In this document: one piece after another, positions 7,450-13,379 of the stretch
How the letters are laid out: every line of letters begins with the position of its first letter
How positions within the stretch are numbered: the stretch's first letter is position 1
Source of the DNA: Dehalococcoidales bacterium
GTDB lineage: Bacteria; Chloroflexota; Dehalococcoidia; Dehalococcoidales; RBG-16-60-22
Assembly (NCBI GenBank): GCA_030606585.1
Contig: JAUWGD010000035.1
Coordinates: forward strand, 1-13,562
DNA: 13,562 nt
Reading direction: 5' to 3'
The notes under the pieces: model-generated
What the model was told of the DNA's origin: nothing
The model's database searches: none
Seen by the model: only the letters and a program-made list of their open reading frames with translations
Program-made: the position numbers and the translations under genes

Positions 7450-7522
7450 TGGAGCCGGGGGGATTCGAACCCCCTACCTCCTGCTTGCAAAGCAGGCGTT
7501 CTCCCAACTGAACTACGGCCCC
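7450..7522 (-). tRNA. tRNA-Ala (anticodon UGC)
   Basis: Minus-strand cloverleaf of 73 nt. Acceptor GGGGCCG pairs with CGGCTCC and has a G3:U70 wobble, the alanine identity element. The D arm is GTTC-AGTTGGGA-GAAC, the anticodon arm CCTGC-TTTGCAA-GCAGG gives anticodon TGC, the variable loop is AGGTA, and the T arm is GGGGG-TTCGAAT-CCCCC. The discriminator is A73. CCA is not encoded; the sequence continues CTTTTATT, a T-rich stretch that may help end transcription. Confidence 0.97.
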
Positions 7523-7536
7523 ACGTTGACCTCAGA

Positions 7537-7564
7537 ATTATAGCATATTTATCATTCTTTTTAA
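7537..7564 (-). promoter_or_regulatory. Promoter of tRNA-Ala
   Basis: On the minus strand TTAAAA (7559-7564), 16 bp, then TATAAT (7537-7542) preceded by TG one base away (TGCTATAAT), an extended -10. It lies 14 bp before the mature 5' end, typical of tRNA genes. Confidence 0.6.
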
Positions 7565-7629
7565 TATAATTTCCCACCCCTGCCGCCCGGTATCATTCAC
7601 TGTTTATCCCGTAAGTTAGTCCCCGCCAC

Positions 7630-7740
7630 CCCCAACAGGGGAGTGCTCAGCAAGAGGGGGCGCAGCCACCTCTCAATAATCATCCCCCTCTCCAATCAAA
7701 ATATATGTCGGGCTAATACGAAGTTGCAGATTGGAGAGGG
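7630..7740. repeat. Cluster of palindromic intergenic repeats
   Basis: Three inverted repeats follow each other in the gap between tRNA-Ala and gatB: CCCC-AACA-GGGG (7630-7641); AGAGG ... CCTCT with an inner GGC-GCA-GCC stem (7653-7673); and a perfect 12-bp pair CCCTCTCCAATC (7686-7697) / GATTGGAGAGGG (7729-7740) with a 31-base loop. No ORF or RNA family is recognised. They look like dispersed REP-type or small non-autonomous elements. The rest of the 7523-7859 gap holds only the tRNA and gatB promoters. Confidence 0.55.
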
Positions 7741-7800
7741 AGACCAAGGGGGTAAGGTATAAAAATAGAGTGGTTTGTAAAGTCCCCAAGCCCCACTTCC

Positions 7801-7829
7801 TTGTCAGTCACGCCTATTGTTGTTATACT
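7801..7829 (+). promoter_or_regulatory. Promoter of gatB-secG
   Basis: TTGTCA (7801-7806), exactly 17 bp, TATACT (7824-7829), with TG at 7821-7822 giving an extended -10 (TGTTATACT). The start site would be near 7836, 24 bases before ATG 7860. The promoter lies inside the longer open frame beginning at 7731, which argues for the ATG at 7860. Confidence 0.7.
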
Positions 7830-7859
7830 GGATATGTTGTTTTTCAGGACAGGATAGCT

Positions 7860-9314
7860 ATGAATTACGAGACTGTTATCGGGCTGGAAGTCCATGCCCA
7901 GCTCCTGACTAAAAGCAAGATGTTCTGCGGTTGCAGCGCCGATTACGCCAGCGCGCCGCCCAATACTCATGTCTGCCCGGTGTGCATGGGTATGCCCGGC
8001 GTACTCCCCGTCATAAACCGTCAGGCGGTGGAATACACCATGATGACCGCCATCGCTTTAAATTGCTCTATCACCGAATATACCAGGTTCGACCGCAAGA
8101 ATTACCCCTATCCCGACCTCATGAAAGGCTACCAGATTTCCCAGTCTTATGCTCCTATTGGCTGCAATGGTTGTCTCGCTATCGACGTCGATGGTCAAGA
8201 GAAAAAGATAGGCATAGACAATGTACACCTCGAGGAGGATGTCGCCAAGCTGCTGCACCGCGCCGGACCCGGCGGTGACGGCTACAGCCTGGTGGATGTC
8301 AACCGCTCCGGCGTGCCCCTGATGGAAATCGTCTGCGAGCCCGACCTGCGTTCCCCGGAAGAGGCGCGGCAGTACCTTATCAAGCTGCGCAGCATTTTAC
8401 AGTACCTGGGGGTTTCCACCGGCAACATGGAGGAGGGCAGCTTCCGCTGCGACGCCAATATCAGCGTGCGTCCCCTTGGCAGTAAGGAACTCGGCGCCAA
8501 GGTGGAAGTCAAGAACCTGAACAGCTTTAAGGCGGTCTACCTGGCCATGGAATACGAAGCCAAACGCCAGAGGAAAGCCATCGTCGAGGGTAAAAAGCTC
8601 GTTCAGGAAACGCGGGGATGGGTGGAGGACAAGGGCAAAACCGTCTCCCAGCGCAGCAAGGAGTACGCGCACGACTACCGTTACTTCCCCGAGCCGGACC
8701 TCCCGCCGCTGGTTATCGGGCGCGACTGGGTGGAGGAGGTCAGGAAGAAGCTCCCCGAGATGCCCGAAGCCCGGCGCGACCGCTTTATCGCCGATTACGA
8801 ACTACCGGGTTACGATGCTGATTTGCTCACCAGGGAAAAAGCCATGGCTGAATATTTCGAAGAGGGAGTCCGGGTCGGTGAAGAAGTATCGCCGAAAGAG
8901 CTAAGCAACTGGCTCCTCGGCGAAGTCAGCCGTATCATCAACGCCGGTAATATCGATATTGACGACTTCAGAAAAAAGGTAAAGCCGCCGATGCTTGTTG
9001 AGCTGATACTGAGTTCGCATGGCGCGATTAATGCGGCCACGGCCAAGACGGTGCTCGAAAACATGTTCAAAACCGGCAAAACCGCCGATGAAATTATTAA
9101 AGAAAGTGGCCTCAGCCAGATCAGTGACACTCAAGAGCTTGAGAAAATAGTGGCTGAAGTGATAAACTCTAATGTACAGCCCGTCGCCGACTTTAAAGCC
9201 GGTAAGGAAATGGCCCTGAAATTCCTGGTCGGTCAGGTAATGAAGGCAACGAAAGGCCGTGCTAATCCGCAGCTGGTTAATGAAGTGCTGAAGCAGAAGC
9301 TTGCTGAAGCCTGA
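7860..9314 (+). CDS. gatB: Aspartyl/glutamyl-tRNA(Asn/Gln) amidotransferase subunit B
   Basis: GatB of the GatCAB complex, which converts misacylated Glu-tRNA(Gln) (and often Asp-tRNA(Asn)) to Gln-tRNA(Gln) in the cytosol; GatB is the kinase/tRNA-binding subunit. It has 484 aa, the normal length. The N-terminus NYETVIGLEVHAQL is canonical; zinc cysteines are C23, C25, C39 and C42 (FCGCS ... HVCPVCMG); VHLEED (122-127) and DVNRSGVPLMEIVCEPD (146-162) are GatB signatures; the last third is the YqeY-like tRNA-binding domain. The frame is open upstream to a TTG at 7731, but family alignment, an AGGA 5 bases ahead and the extended -10 promoter at 7801-7829 support ATG 7860. gatA and gatC are not in the window. 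secG follows after 24 bp and is probably co-transcribed. Confidence 0.97.
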   Translation: MNYETVIGLEVHAQLLTKSKMFCGCSADYASAPPNTHVCPVCMGMPGVLPVINRQAVEYTMMTAIALNCSITEYTRFDRKNYPYPDLMKGYQISQSYAPIGCNGCLAIDVDGQEKKIGIDNVHLEEDVAKLLHRAGPGGDGYSLVDVNRSGVPLMEIVCEPDLRSPEEARQYLIKLRSILQYLGVSTGNMEEGSFRCDANISVRPLGSKELGAKVEVKNLNSFKAVYLAMEYEAKRQRKAIVEGKKLVQETRGWVEDKGKTVSQRSKEYAHDYRYFPEPDLPPLVIGRDWVEEVRKKLPEMPEARRDRFIADYELPGYDADLLTREKAMAEYFEEGVRVGEEVSPKELSNWLLGEVSRIINAGNIDIDDFRKKVKPPMLVELILSSHGAINAATAKTVLENMFKTGKTADEIIKESGLSQISDTQELEKIVAEVINSNVQPVADFKAGKEMALKFLVGQVMKATKGRANPQLVNEVLKQKLAEA

Positions 9315-9338
9315 AATCCGGTAACTGGAGAATAAAGA

Positions 9339-9560
9339 ATGGCAACTTATTTATATGTAGCTCAGATAGTCGTCGCCGTAGCCCTGATAATGGTCGCCAT
9401 GCTTCAGGTGCGGGGTGGTGGTCTGGGGGGTATCTTCGGCCAGGCGGATACGGTATTTCGCACCAAGCGCGGCGTGGAAAAAACGCTCTTCCAGCTTACC
9501 ATCGCCCTGGTAGTCATTTTCCTCATCCTCTCCATAGTATCGCTCCGGATTACCGGCTGA
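9339..9560 (+). CDS. secG: Preprotein translocase subunit SecG
   Basis: Small subunit of the SecYEG protein-export channel in the cytoplasmic membrane. The 73-aa product has the expected layout: a first membrane segment (about residues 5-22, VAQIVVAVALIMVAMLQV), the conserved cytosolic loop with GGGLGGIFGQ (about 27-36), and a second membrane segment (about 50-70, LTIALVVIFLILSIVSL). This is the usual SecG size and topology. The start has GGAG about 8 bases upstream and lies 24 bp after gatB, so both are probably read from the gatB promoter. The remnant of another gene begins 11 bp after its stop. Confidence 0.93.
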   Translation: MATYLYVAQIVVAVALIMVAMLQVRGGGLGGIFGQADTVFRTKRGVEKTLFQLTIALVVIFLILSIVSLRITG

Positions 9561-9571
9561 TTTACGAGCGG

Positions 9572-9692
9572 ATGAATATGGATGCCGTCATAACCTTTAC
9601 CTGCGATTTCGGTCTGGCTGATGCTTATGTCGCCGCCTGCCTGTCTCAACGCCGGGGCAGGTGATAAGGTAACAATTAGGGGCATTCCCTAA
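9572..9692 (+). pseudogene. Remnant of a SAM hydroxide adenosyltransferase (DUF62) gene with a large internal deletion
   Basis: From ATG 9572 (or 9578) the frame reads ITFTCDFGLADAYVAA, matching the N-terminus of SAM hydroxide adenosyltransferase / SAM-dependent halogenase-like proteins (family consensus ITLTTDFGxxDxYVGxMKG). It then derails and stops at 9662-9664. In the +1 frame, from about 9639 to the TAA at 9690-9692, the sequence reads ACLNAGAGDKVTIRGIP, which resembles the C-terminal end of the same family (a hydrophobic residue, then GDxVxV). The intact protein is about 260 aa, so more than 200 codons seem lost, with a frame change at the junction. It lies directly behind secG, where the intact gene may once have been the next operon member. 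The N-terminal match is good; the C-terminal match is short and less sure. Confidence 0.6.
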
Positions 9693-9722
9693 GAAATAGT
9701 GACGGTTTCAGGCTAAACGCTA

Positions 9723-9751
9723 TTGACAAATACGAGCGGGTTTGTTACTCT
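9723..9751 (+). promoter_or_regulatory. Promoter of the small zinc-ribbon gene
   Basis: A perfect TTGACA (9723-9728), 17 bp, then TACTCT (9746-9751) with TG at 9743-9744, so an extended -10 that makes up for a poor hexamer. Start near 9758, about 24 bases before ATG 9782. Confidence 0.5.
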
Positions 9752-9781
9752 GCTTGGCAGGATAATTAAGGAGGTGCGGTG

Positions 9782-9922
9782 ATGCAGGCATATTGCATGA
9801 AGTGCAGGAAAAAGGTAGAAATTAAAAATCCCCAATCGGTTACCCTCAAGAATGGACGCCCGGCGACTCAGGGTACTTGCCCCGGCTGCGGCACCAAGGT
9901 ATTTCGTATCGGCAAGGGTTAA
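9782..9922 (+). CDS. Small zinc-ribbon protein, DUF5679 type (46 aa)
   Basis: A very short but convincing gene. AAGGAGGT (9768-9775) lies 6 bases before the ATG, and an extended -10 promoter precedes it. The product starts MQAYCMKCRKKVEIKNP and has two CxxC pairs, C5-x2-C8 and C33-x2-C36 (TCPGCGTKV), spaced like a zinc ribbon, with basic residues throughout and a tail FRIGKG. This matches the small DUF5679 proteins often seen in Chloroflexota; the role is unknown, possibly nucleic-acid binding. It stands alone between the DUF62 remnant and a convergent operon. The codons GGT TAA ACC lie in a small GGGT/ACCC palindrome at the stop, too short to call a terminator. Confidence 0.85.
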   Translation: MQAYCMKCRKKVEIKNPQSVTLKNGRPATQGTCPGCGTKVFRIGKG

Positions 9923-10114
9923 TACCCCTGCGGCGCTCCTCCATTAACGATACTGTAACCGAAATCAGCATCATTTTCGTAACTCCTGTATAGCGGGTTA
10001 TCCGTCGGTAGGTCTGTTATGCCCGATGGCTTACGGCTGGTCGGGTCTCGCCTGTCGTGGCTGCGGTTAGCCGGTTCACTGGACTGTGTATCCTTTTTTC
10101 TGTCAGCGCTTTCT
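9923..10114. other. Intergenic region between convergent genes
   Basis: No gene is supported in these 192 bases. Short stems are present (CCCGA ... TCGGG around 10021-10046; GGCT ... AGCC near 10062-10075) and a T6 run at 10092-10099 on the plus strand that could end transcription of the zinc-ribbon gene, but no strong hairpin directly precedes it. Confidence 0.4.
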
Positions 10115-10429
10115 TTACTCCAGGACCACGCCGGTGCCGTAGGCGAGCACTTCAGCAGCGTTCTGCATTACCATTGATGTGCTGAAGCGGAGGCAGATGA
10201 TGGCGTTGGCCCCCTGCTTTTCGGCGTCCTCAATCATCCTCTGAATGGCTTCTTCCCTGGCTTCGGCCATCATCTTGGTGTATTCGGTAATCTCGCCGCC
10301 GGCCATACCCCTGAAGGCAGCCATGATGTCCTTGCCCAGGTGCCTGGCCCGGATGGTGCTGCCCTTGACCATACCGATGGTCCTTTTGACTTTCTTGCCC
10401 TCTATCTGCTCGGTGGTTGCGATAATCAT
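10115..10429 (-). CDS. YbjQ/UPF0145 family protein (104 aa)
   Basis: Small cytosolic protein of the YbjQ (DUF74, UPF0145, 'heavy-metal-binding') family, members of which form pentamers; the biological role is not settled. Signatures seen are the N-terminal MIIATTEQIEGKKVKRTIGMVKG, split here as IEGKKVKRTIGMVKG (about 9-23), the helix with EAREEAIQRMIEDAEKQGAN (56-75), AIICLRF (76-82) and the C-terminal EVLAYGTGVVLE. The length is typical. Its ATG overlaps the stop of the two-TM gene by the four bases ATGA (10426-10429), so the pair is translationally coupled, and AGGAGGTAGAG lies just before the start. The pairing with a small membrane protein suggests a joint envelope-related task, which is inference. 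Confidence 0.9.
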   Translation of the reverse strand: MIIATTEQIEGKKVKRTIGMVKGSTIRARHLGKDIMAAFRGMAGGEITEYTKMMAEAREEAIQRMIEDAEKQGANAIICLRFSTSMVMQNAAEVLAYGTGVVLE

Positions 10430-10635
10430 CTCTCTACCTCCTTGAATTCATCCTTCTTGCCCAGGCGGTCCTTGATAGCGACACCGAGGAGAATCAGCAC
10501 CCCCACTCCAATAGCTCCCACAGCTATCCTGACGAGCAGGGGGATGTCGCTGTCCATAAAGAAGCCCTGGACGGCCCAGCCGATTAAAGCCAGTACTCCC
10601 AGTCCCATTAAAATAAAGGCGATATTCTGCCACAT
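10426..10635 (-). CDS. Small two-TM membrane protein (69 aa), function unknown
   Basis: Hypothetical inner-membrane protein. Two hydrophobic segments are visible, about residues 5-26 (IAFILMGLGVLALIGWAV...) and 34-54 (LLVRIAVGAIGVGVLILLGV), joined by a short acidic loop (MDSDIP), followed by a charged tail (KDRLGKKDEFKEVER). GGAGG lies 6 bases before the ATG. The gene is 47 bp downstream of cysS on the same strand and overlaps the YbjQ-family gene by ATGA. The gap to cysS contains a TATAAT box (10682-10687, minus strand) without a good -35 and a nested inverted repeat that covers the ribosome-binding site. No catalytic motif is seen; I do not recognise a named family. Confidence 0.8.
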   Translation of the reverse strand: MWQNIAFILMGLGVLALIGWAVQGFFMDSDIPLLVRIAVGAIGVGVLILLGVAIKDRLGKKDEFKEVER

Positions 10636-10637
10636 GG

Positions 10638-10682
10638 TATACCTCCGACAGCTAGTTATTAACTGTCTTTTTCCGGAGTATA
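10638..10682 (-). promoter_or_regulatory. Nested inverted repeat covering the ribosome-binding site of the two-TM gene
   Basis: On the minus strand TATACTCCG (10682-10674) can pair with CGGAGGTATA (10647-10638), with one bulged base, and inside it GACAG (10667-10663) pairs with CTGTC (10651-10647). The outer arm contains the GGAGG ribosome-binding site. No T-run follows, so it is not a usual terminator. It could be an mRNA structure that controls translation or a DNA operator. Confidence 0.4.
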
Positions 10683-12158
10683 TTATAAATCAATACCAAG
10701 TTCCTTCATGAGAATATCAAGAGATTTTTCAGAGGGAACTGGTTTAAATGGTTTAAATGTTGCCTTTGTTTTTGTTTTTGTGTCTTCTAAAATGATCCCA
10801 AGTTCTTCCAGCTTTTTTCTTATTTCGTCAGCCCGTTGCCATTTCTTCTCTTTACGGCAGTTTAGACGCTCCTCAACAAGACGATTAACACGGGCGTTCA
10901 CCGCATTAGGTATGTCGGTAACATTTGTGGTAACTCTTGCCGAAATTCTACCTGAGACGATTATTAGCGGAAGTTTGAGACCTAGCACTTCTCGTGCAAG
11001 TAATACGAGAGTGCTTTGAGCCTTGCCAATACCAATACCCGCGTCGCTAGCTTGATTAATTTCCCGCGCCAGTTCAAAGAGGACAGCTAATGCCTGTGGT
11101 GTGTTAAAATCATCGTCCATCGCCTCAATGAACCTCTGGTGATAAGGTTCGGCATCAAGAGCTTCGTCTTTGCTCCCGCTGGGTTCATCCTTGGAAATCA
11201 CTCGTAGCAATCTCTTTACCCCGCTTTGTGCCGCCTCGATTGCCTCTTCGGTATAGGTCAGCGGGCTGCGGTAGTAGGAGCTTAAGATGAAAATCCGTAT
11301 AGCGTCGGCGCTGTATTTCAGCAGGGCTTCGCGGATGGTTATCAGGTTCCCCAGACTCTTGCTCATCTTGTCGGCGCCCATTTGCATCAGGCCGTTATGC
11401 ATCCAGTATTTCACGAAAGGCTTCTTGCCGGTAAAGCTCTCCGACTGCACAATCTCGTTCTCGTGGTGGGGAAAGACCAGGTCCTGTCCGCCGCCGTGGA
11501 TATCTATCGTCTCGCCGAGATACCTCAGCGACATGGCGCTGCACTCGATGTGCCACCCCGGCCTGCCCTTGCCCCACGGGCTGTCCCACGATGGTTCATC
11601 CGGCTTGGCTTCCTTCCAGAGGACGAAGTCCATGGGGTCTTCCTTTTCCTCCCCGATTTCACAGGTTGTCCCGGACCTCATGGAGTCCAGGCTGCGTTTG
11701 GATAGCTTGCCGTAGTCCGCCACGTTTCTTACCCGGAAATAGACATTCCCGCCGACCGCGTAGGCGAAGCCTTTTTTGATGAGTCCCTCCACCACCTCGA
11801 TTATCTTGGGGATTTCCTCGGTCGCCCTGGGATAAGTGTCCGCCCGCAGTATGTTGAGGTTATCCATGTCCTCGAAGTATCTCTCCGTGTACCTGTCCGT
11901 CAGCTCATTGACCTGTATGCCGAGTCGATTGGCTGTGGCGATAATATTATCCTCGACATCGGTAACGTTTTCCACGTGCTTGACCTTATAGCCGCGGTAT
12001 TCAAGGTACCGCCGGACGACGTCGAAGATGATATAGCTCATGCCATGGCCGATGTGCGAATCGCTGTAGGGGTTGATGCCGCAGACGTACATCGTCACCA
12101 CGTCGCCCTGGGGTTGGAATTCCTCCTTTTTACTGGAGAGAGTGTTAAATACCTTCAT
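10683..12158 (-). CDS. cysS: Cysteinyl-tRNA synthetase
   Basis: Class I aminoacyl-tRNA synthetase charging tRNA(Cys), 491 aa, a little longer than the common 460-470. The active site shows HIGH exactly (35-38) and KMSKS (264-268, in DKMSKSLGN). The zinc site that selects cysteine is intact: C26, C206, H231 and E235 (in CGINP, HIECSAMS, FPHHENE). The HIGH region reads CGINPYSDSHIGHGMSY rather than the usual CGPTVYD...HIGNAR, a variant I associate with Dehalococcoidia. The start overlaps the end of ispF by 14 bp, with AAGG about 8 bases ahead. Base composition changes inside the gene: hand counts give 37/60 GC at 11461-11520 but 18/60 at 10741-10800, so the C-terminal tRNA-binding part is much AT-richer. 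The gene is third in an ispD-ispF-cysS operon. Confidence 0.96.
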   Translation of the reverse strand: MKVFNTLSSKKEEFQPQGDVVTMYVCGINPYSDSHIGHGMSYIIFDVVRRYLEYRGYKVKHVENVTDVEDNIIATANRLGIQVNELTDRYTERYFEDMDNLNILRADTYPRATEEIPKIIEVVEGLIKKGFAYAVGGNVYFRVRNVADYGKLSKRSLDSMRSGTTCEIGEEKEDPMDFVLWKEAKPDEPSWDSPWGKGRPGWHIECSAMSLRYLGETIDIHGGGQDLVFPHHENEIVQSESFTGKKPFVKYWMHNGLMQMGADKMSKSLGNLITIREALLKYSADAIRIFILSSYYRSPLTYTEEAIEAAQSGVKRLLRVISKDEPSGSKDEALDAEPYHQRFIEAMDDDFNTPQALAVLFELAREINQASDAGIGIGKAQSTLVLLAREVLGLKLPLIIVSGRISARVTTNVTDIPNAVNARVNRLVEERLNCRKEKKWQRADEIRKKLEELGIILEDTKTKTKATFKPFKPVPSEKSLDILMKELGIDL

Positions 12159-12633
12159 CTTGACCGCCTTCTGTCAGGGCTACGGCATATGCCGCGATAC
12201 CTTCCCCCCGCCCGATGAATCCCATCCCGTTATTGCTGCTGGCTTTGACGCTGACCCGGTCTATGCCGATTCCCAGTGTCTTACTTAATTGCCCGCGCAT
12301 CTCGTCGATGTATTCACTGAGTCTGGGGCTCTTGGCCACCACGGTGGCATCGATATTGATTACCCGCCACCCGCCATCCGCCAGCTTTTCCTTAACTTTT
12401 TCGAGCAGGACCAGGCTGGAAATGTCTTCATACCGGGGGTCACCGGATGGGAAATGTCTGCCGATATCCCCCAGCGCCGCCGCGCCCAGTAATGCGTCCG
12501 CGATGGCATGGGTGAGGGTATCGCCGTCGCTCCAGCCCTCCAACCCTTCGTCGAAGGGTATATGGACTCCCCCCAGCACCAGCTTCCGCCCCGGTACCAG
12601 GGGGTGCGCGTCGTAGCCGATTCCTATCCTCAT
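12145..12633 (-). CDS. ispF: 2-C-methyl-D-erythritol 2,4-cyclodiphosphate synthase
   Basis: MEP-pathway enzyme making the cyclic diphosphate from CDP-ME 2-phosphate; a trimer with a metal site. With ATG 12633 as start the protein has 162 aa and lines up residue by residue with E. coli numbering: zinc ligands D8, H10 (YDAHPL) and H42 are present, followed by ALLGAAALGDIGRHFP, KASSNNGMGFIGRGEGIAA. The E. coli His34 of the HSDGD motif is Trp here (GWSDGD). A GTG at 12645 would add four residues and overlap ispD; the ATG sits one base after the ispD stop (TAA-C-ATG), suggesting re-initiation, as no clear Shine-Dalgarno is seen. The gene ends inside the start of cysS. Confidence 0.95.
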   Translation of the reverse strand: MRIGIGYDAHPLVPGRKLVLGGVHIPFDEGLEGWSDGDTLTHAIADALLGAAALGDIGRHFPSGDPRYEDISSLVLLEKVKEKLADGGWRVINIDATVVAKSPRLSEYIDEMRGQLSKTLGIGIDRVSVKASSNNGMGFIGRGEGIAAYAVALTEGGQDEGI

Positions 12634-12634
12634 G

Positions 12635-13324
12635 TTATTTTTCACGTTTCTTTAATAAAATTTCCGCCAGGGCGAGGTCGTCGGGCGTAGTTACTTTAAT
12701 ATTATCATAAGAGCCCATGTAGAGCTTAACTCTATGTCCCAGCCTCTCCACCAGTGAGGCGTCGTCGGTAACGTCGCGGGCGTCCTGTTTGTGGGCTATC
12801 TGGATAACGTCAAAGCGGAAGACCTGCGGCGTCTGTACTGCCCGCAGATTTTGACGTGGCGGCGTCTGGCGTACTATCTCGTCTTTCCCCACGACCTTGA
12901 TGGTGTCCGTCACCGGCACGGCCGCCGCCGCTGCCCCCGTTTCTTTAGCCGCCTCCAGCCCCCGCTCGATTAAGTCCGCCGTTACCAGCGGACGGGCGCC
13001 ATCGTGGATGATGACCCAGTCGAAATTTTTAAGCCGTTCCATCCCCGCCGCCACCGAGTCCTGCCGCCGTTCTCCCCCGAGACATACGTCCGTGACCTTG
13101 GACCATTCCCCTTTTCCCGCCAGGTGCTGGCACTTTTCATAGTGTTCTCCGCTCACCACCACCACTATCTGGTCGACCAGCGGGCATTGCTGGAAGGGAC
13201 GTGTGGCATGCAGCAGGAGGGGCTCACCCCCCAGCGGGGCGAAGACTTTGTCCACGCCCCCCATCCTTTTCCCCTCCCCCGCCGCCACGATGATTGCCGC
13301 TACTTTTTGTTTTTTAGCGTTCAT
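12635..13324 (-). CDS. ispD: 2-C-methyl-D-erythritol 4-phosphate cytidylyltransferase
   Basis: MEP-pathway enzyme coupling CTP with MEP to give CDP-ME; 229 aa, the usual length. The nucleotide-binding N-terminus reads AAIIVAAGEGKRMGG with R20 and K26 in the positions of the E. coli catalytic Arg20/Lys27; GGERRQDSV (about 83-91), HDGARPLV (about 107-114), TPPRQNLRAVQTPQVF and TDDASLVE follow in family order. The start at ATG 13324 gives a normal N-terminus, but only a weak, distant AGGT precedes it, so initiation may be leaderless or weak. It is followed directly by ispF. Upstream lie a REP-like palindrome and the end of a glutamine amidotransferase gene on the same strand, so it may also be read from further right. 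Confidence 0.95.
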   Translation of the reverse strand: MNAKKQKVAAIIVAAGEGKRMGGVDKVFAPLGGEPLLLHATRPFQQCPLVDQIVVVVSGEHYEKCQHLAGKGEWSKVTDVCLGGERRQDSVAAGMERLKNFDWVIIHDGARPLVTADLIERGLEAAKETGAAAAAVPVTDTIKVVGKDEIVRQTPPRQNLRAVQTPQVFRFDVIQIAHKQDARDVTDDASLVERLGHRVKLYMGSYDNIKVTTPDDLALAEILLKKREK

Positions 13325-13340
13325 AATTTACACATTACCT

Positions 13341-13366
13341 GTCATTCCCGCGAAGGCGGGAATCCA
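13341..13366. repeat. REP-like palindrome
   Basis: ATTCCCGC (13344-13351), loop GAAG, GCGGGAAT (13356-13363), in the context GTCATTCCCGC...AATCCAG. This motif is a widespread intergenic palindrome in many bacteria. Only this copy is in the window. It lies between the amidotransferase stop and ispD and would form a stable hairpin in the mRNA, but has no T-run for termination. Confidence 0.75.
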
Positions 13367-13379
13367 GTTCTTATCTACC

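Noticed and set aside
7230..7577. 115-aa minus-strand open frame containing WGRSSVGRTPALQAGG
   Set aside because: It is the translation of the tRNA-Ala gene, a well-known false protein.
7731..7859. In-frame N-terminal extension of GatB starting at TTG 7731
   Set aside because: The extension lacks family similarity, begins inside an inverted repeat, and a promoter with extended -10 (7801-7829) lies within it. ATG 7860 gives the normal GatB N-terminus.
10019..10175. Plus-strand frame of about 50 codons starting MPDGLRLVGSRL
   Set aside because: It runs antisense into the YbjQ-family gene, has no ribosome-binding site and no recognisable similarity.
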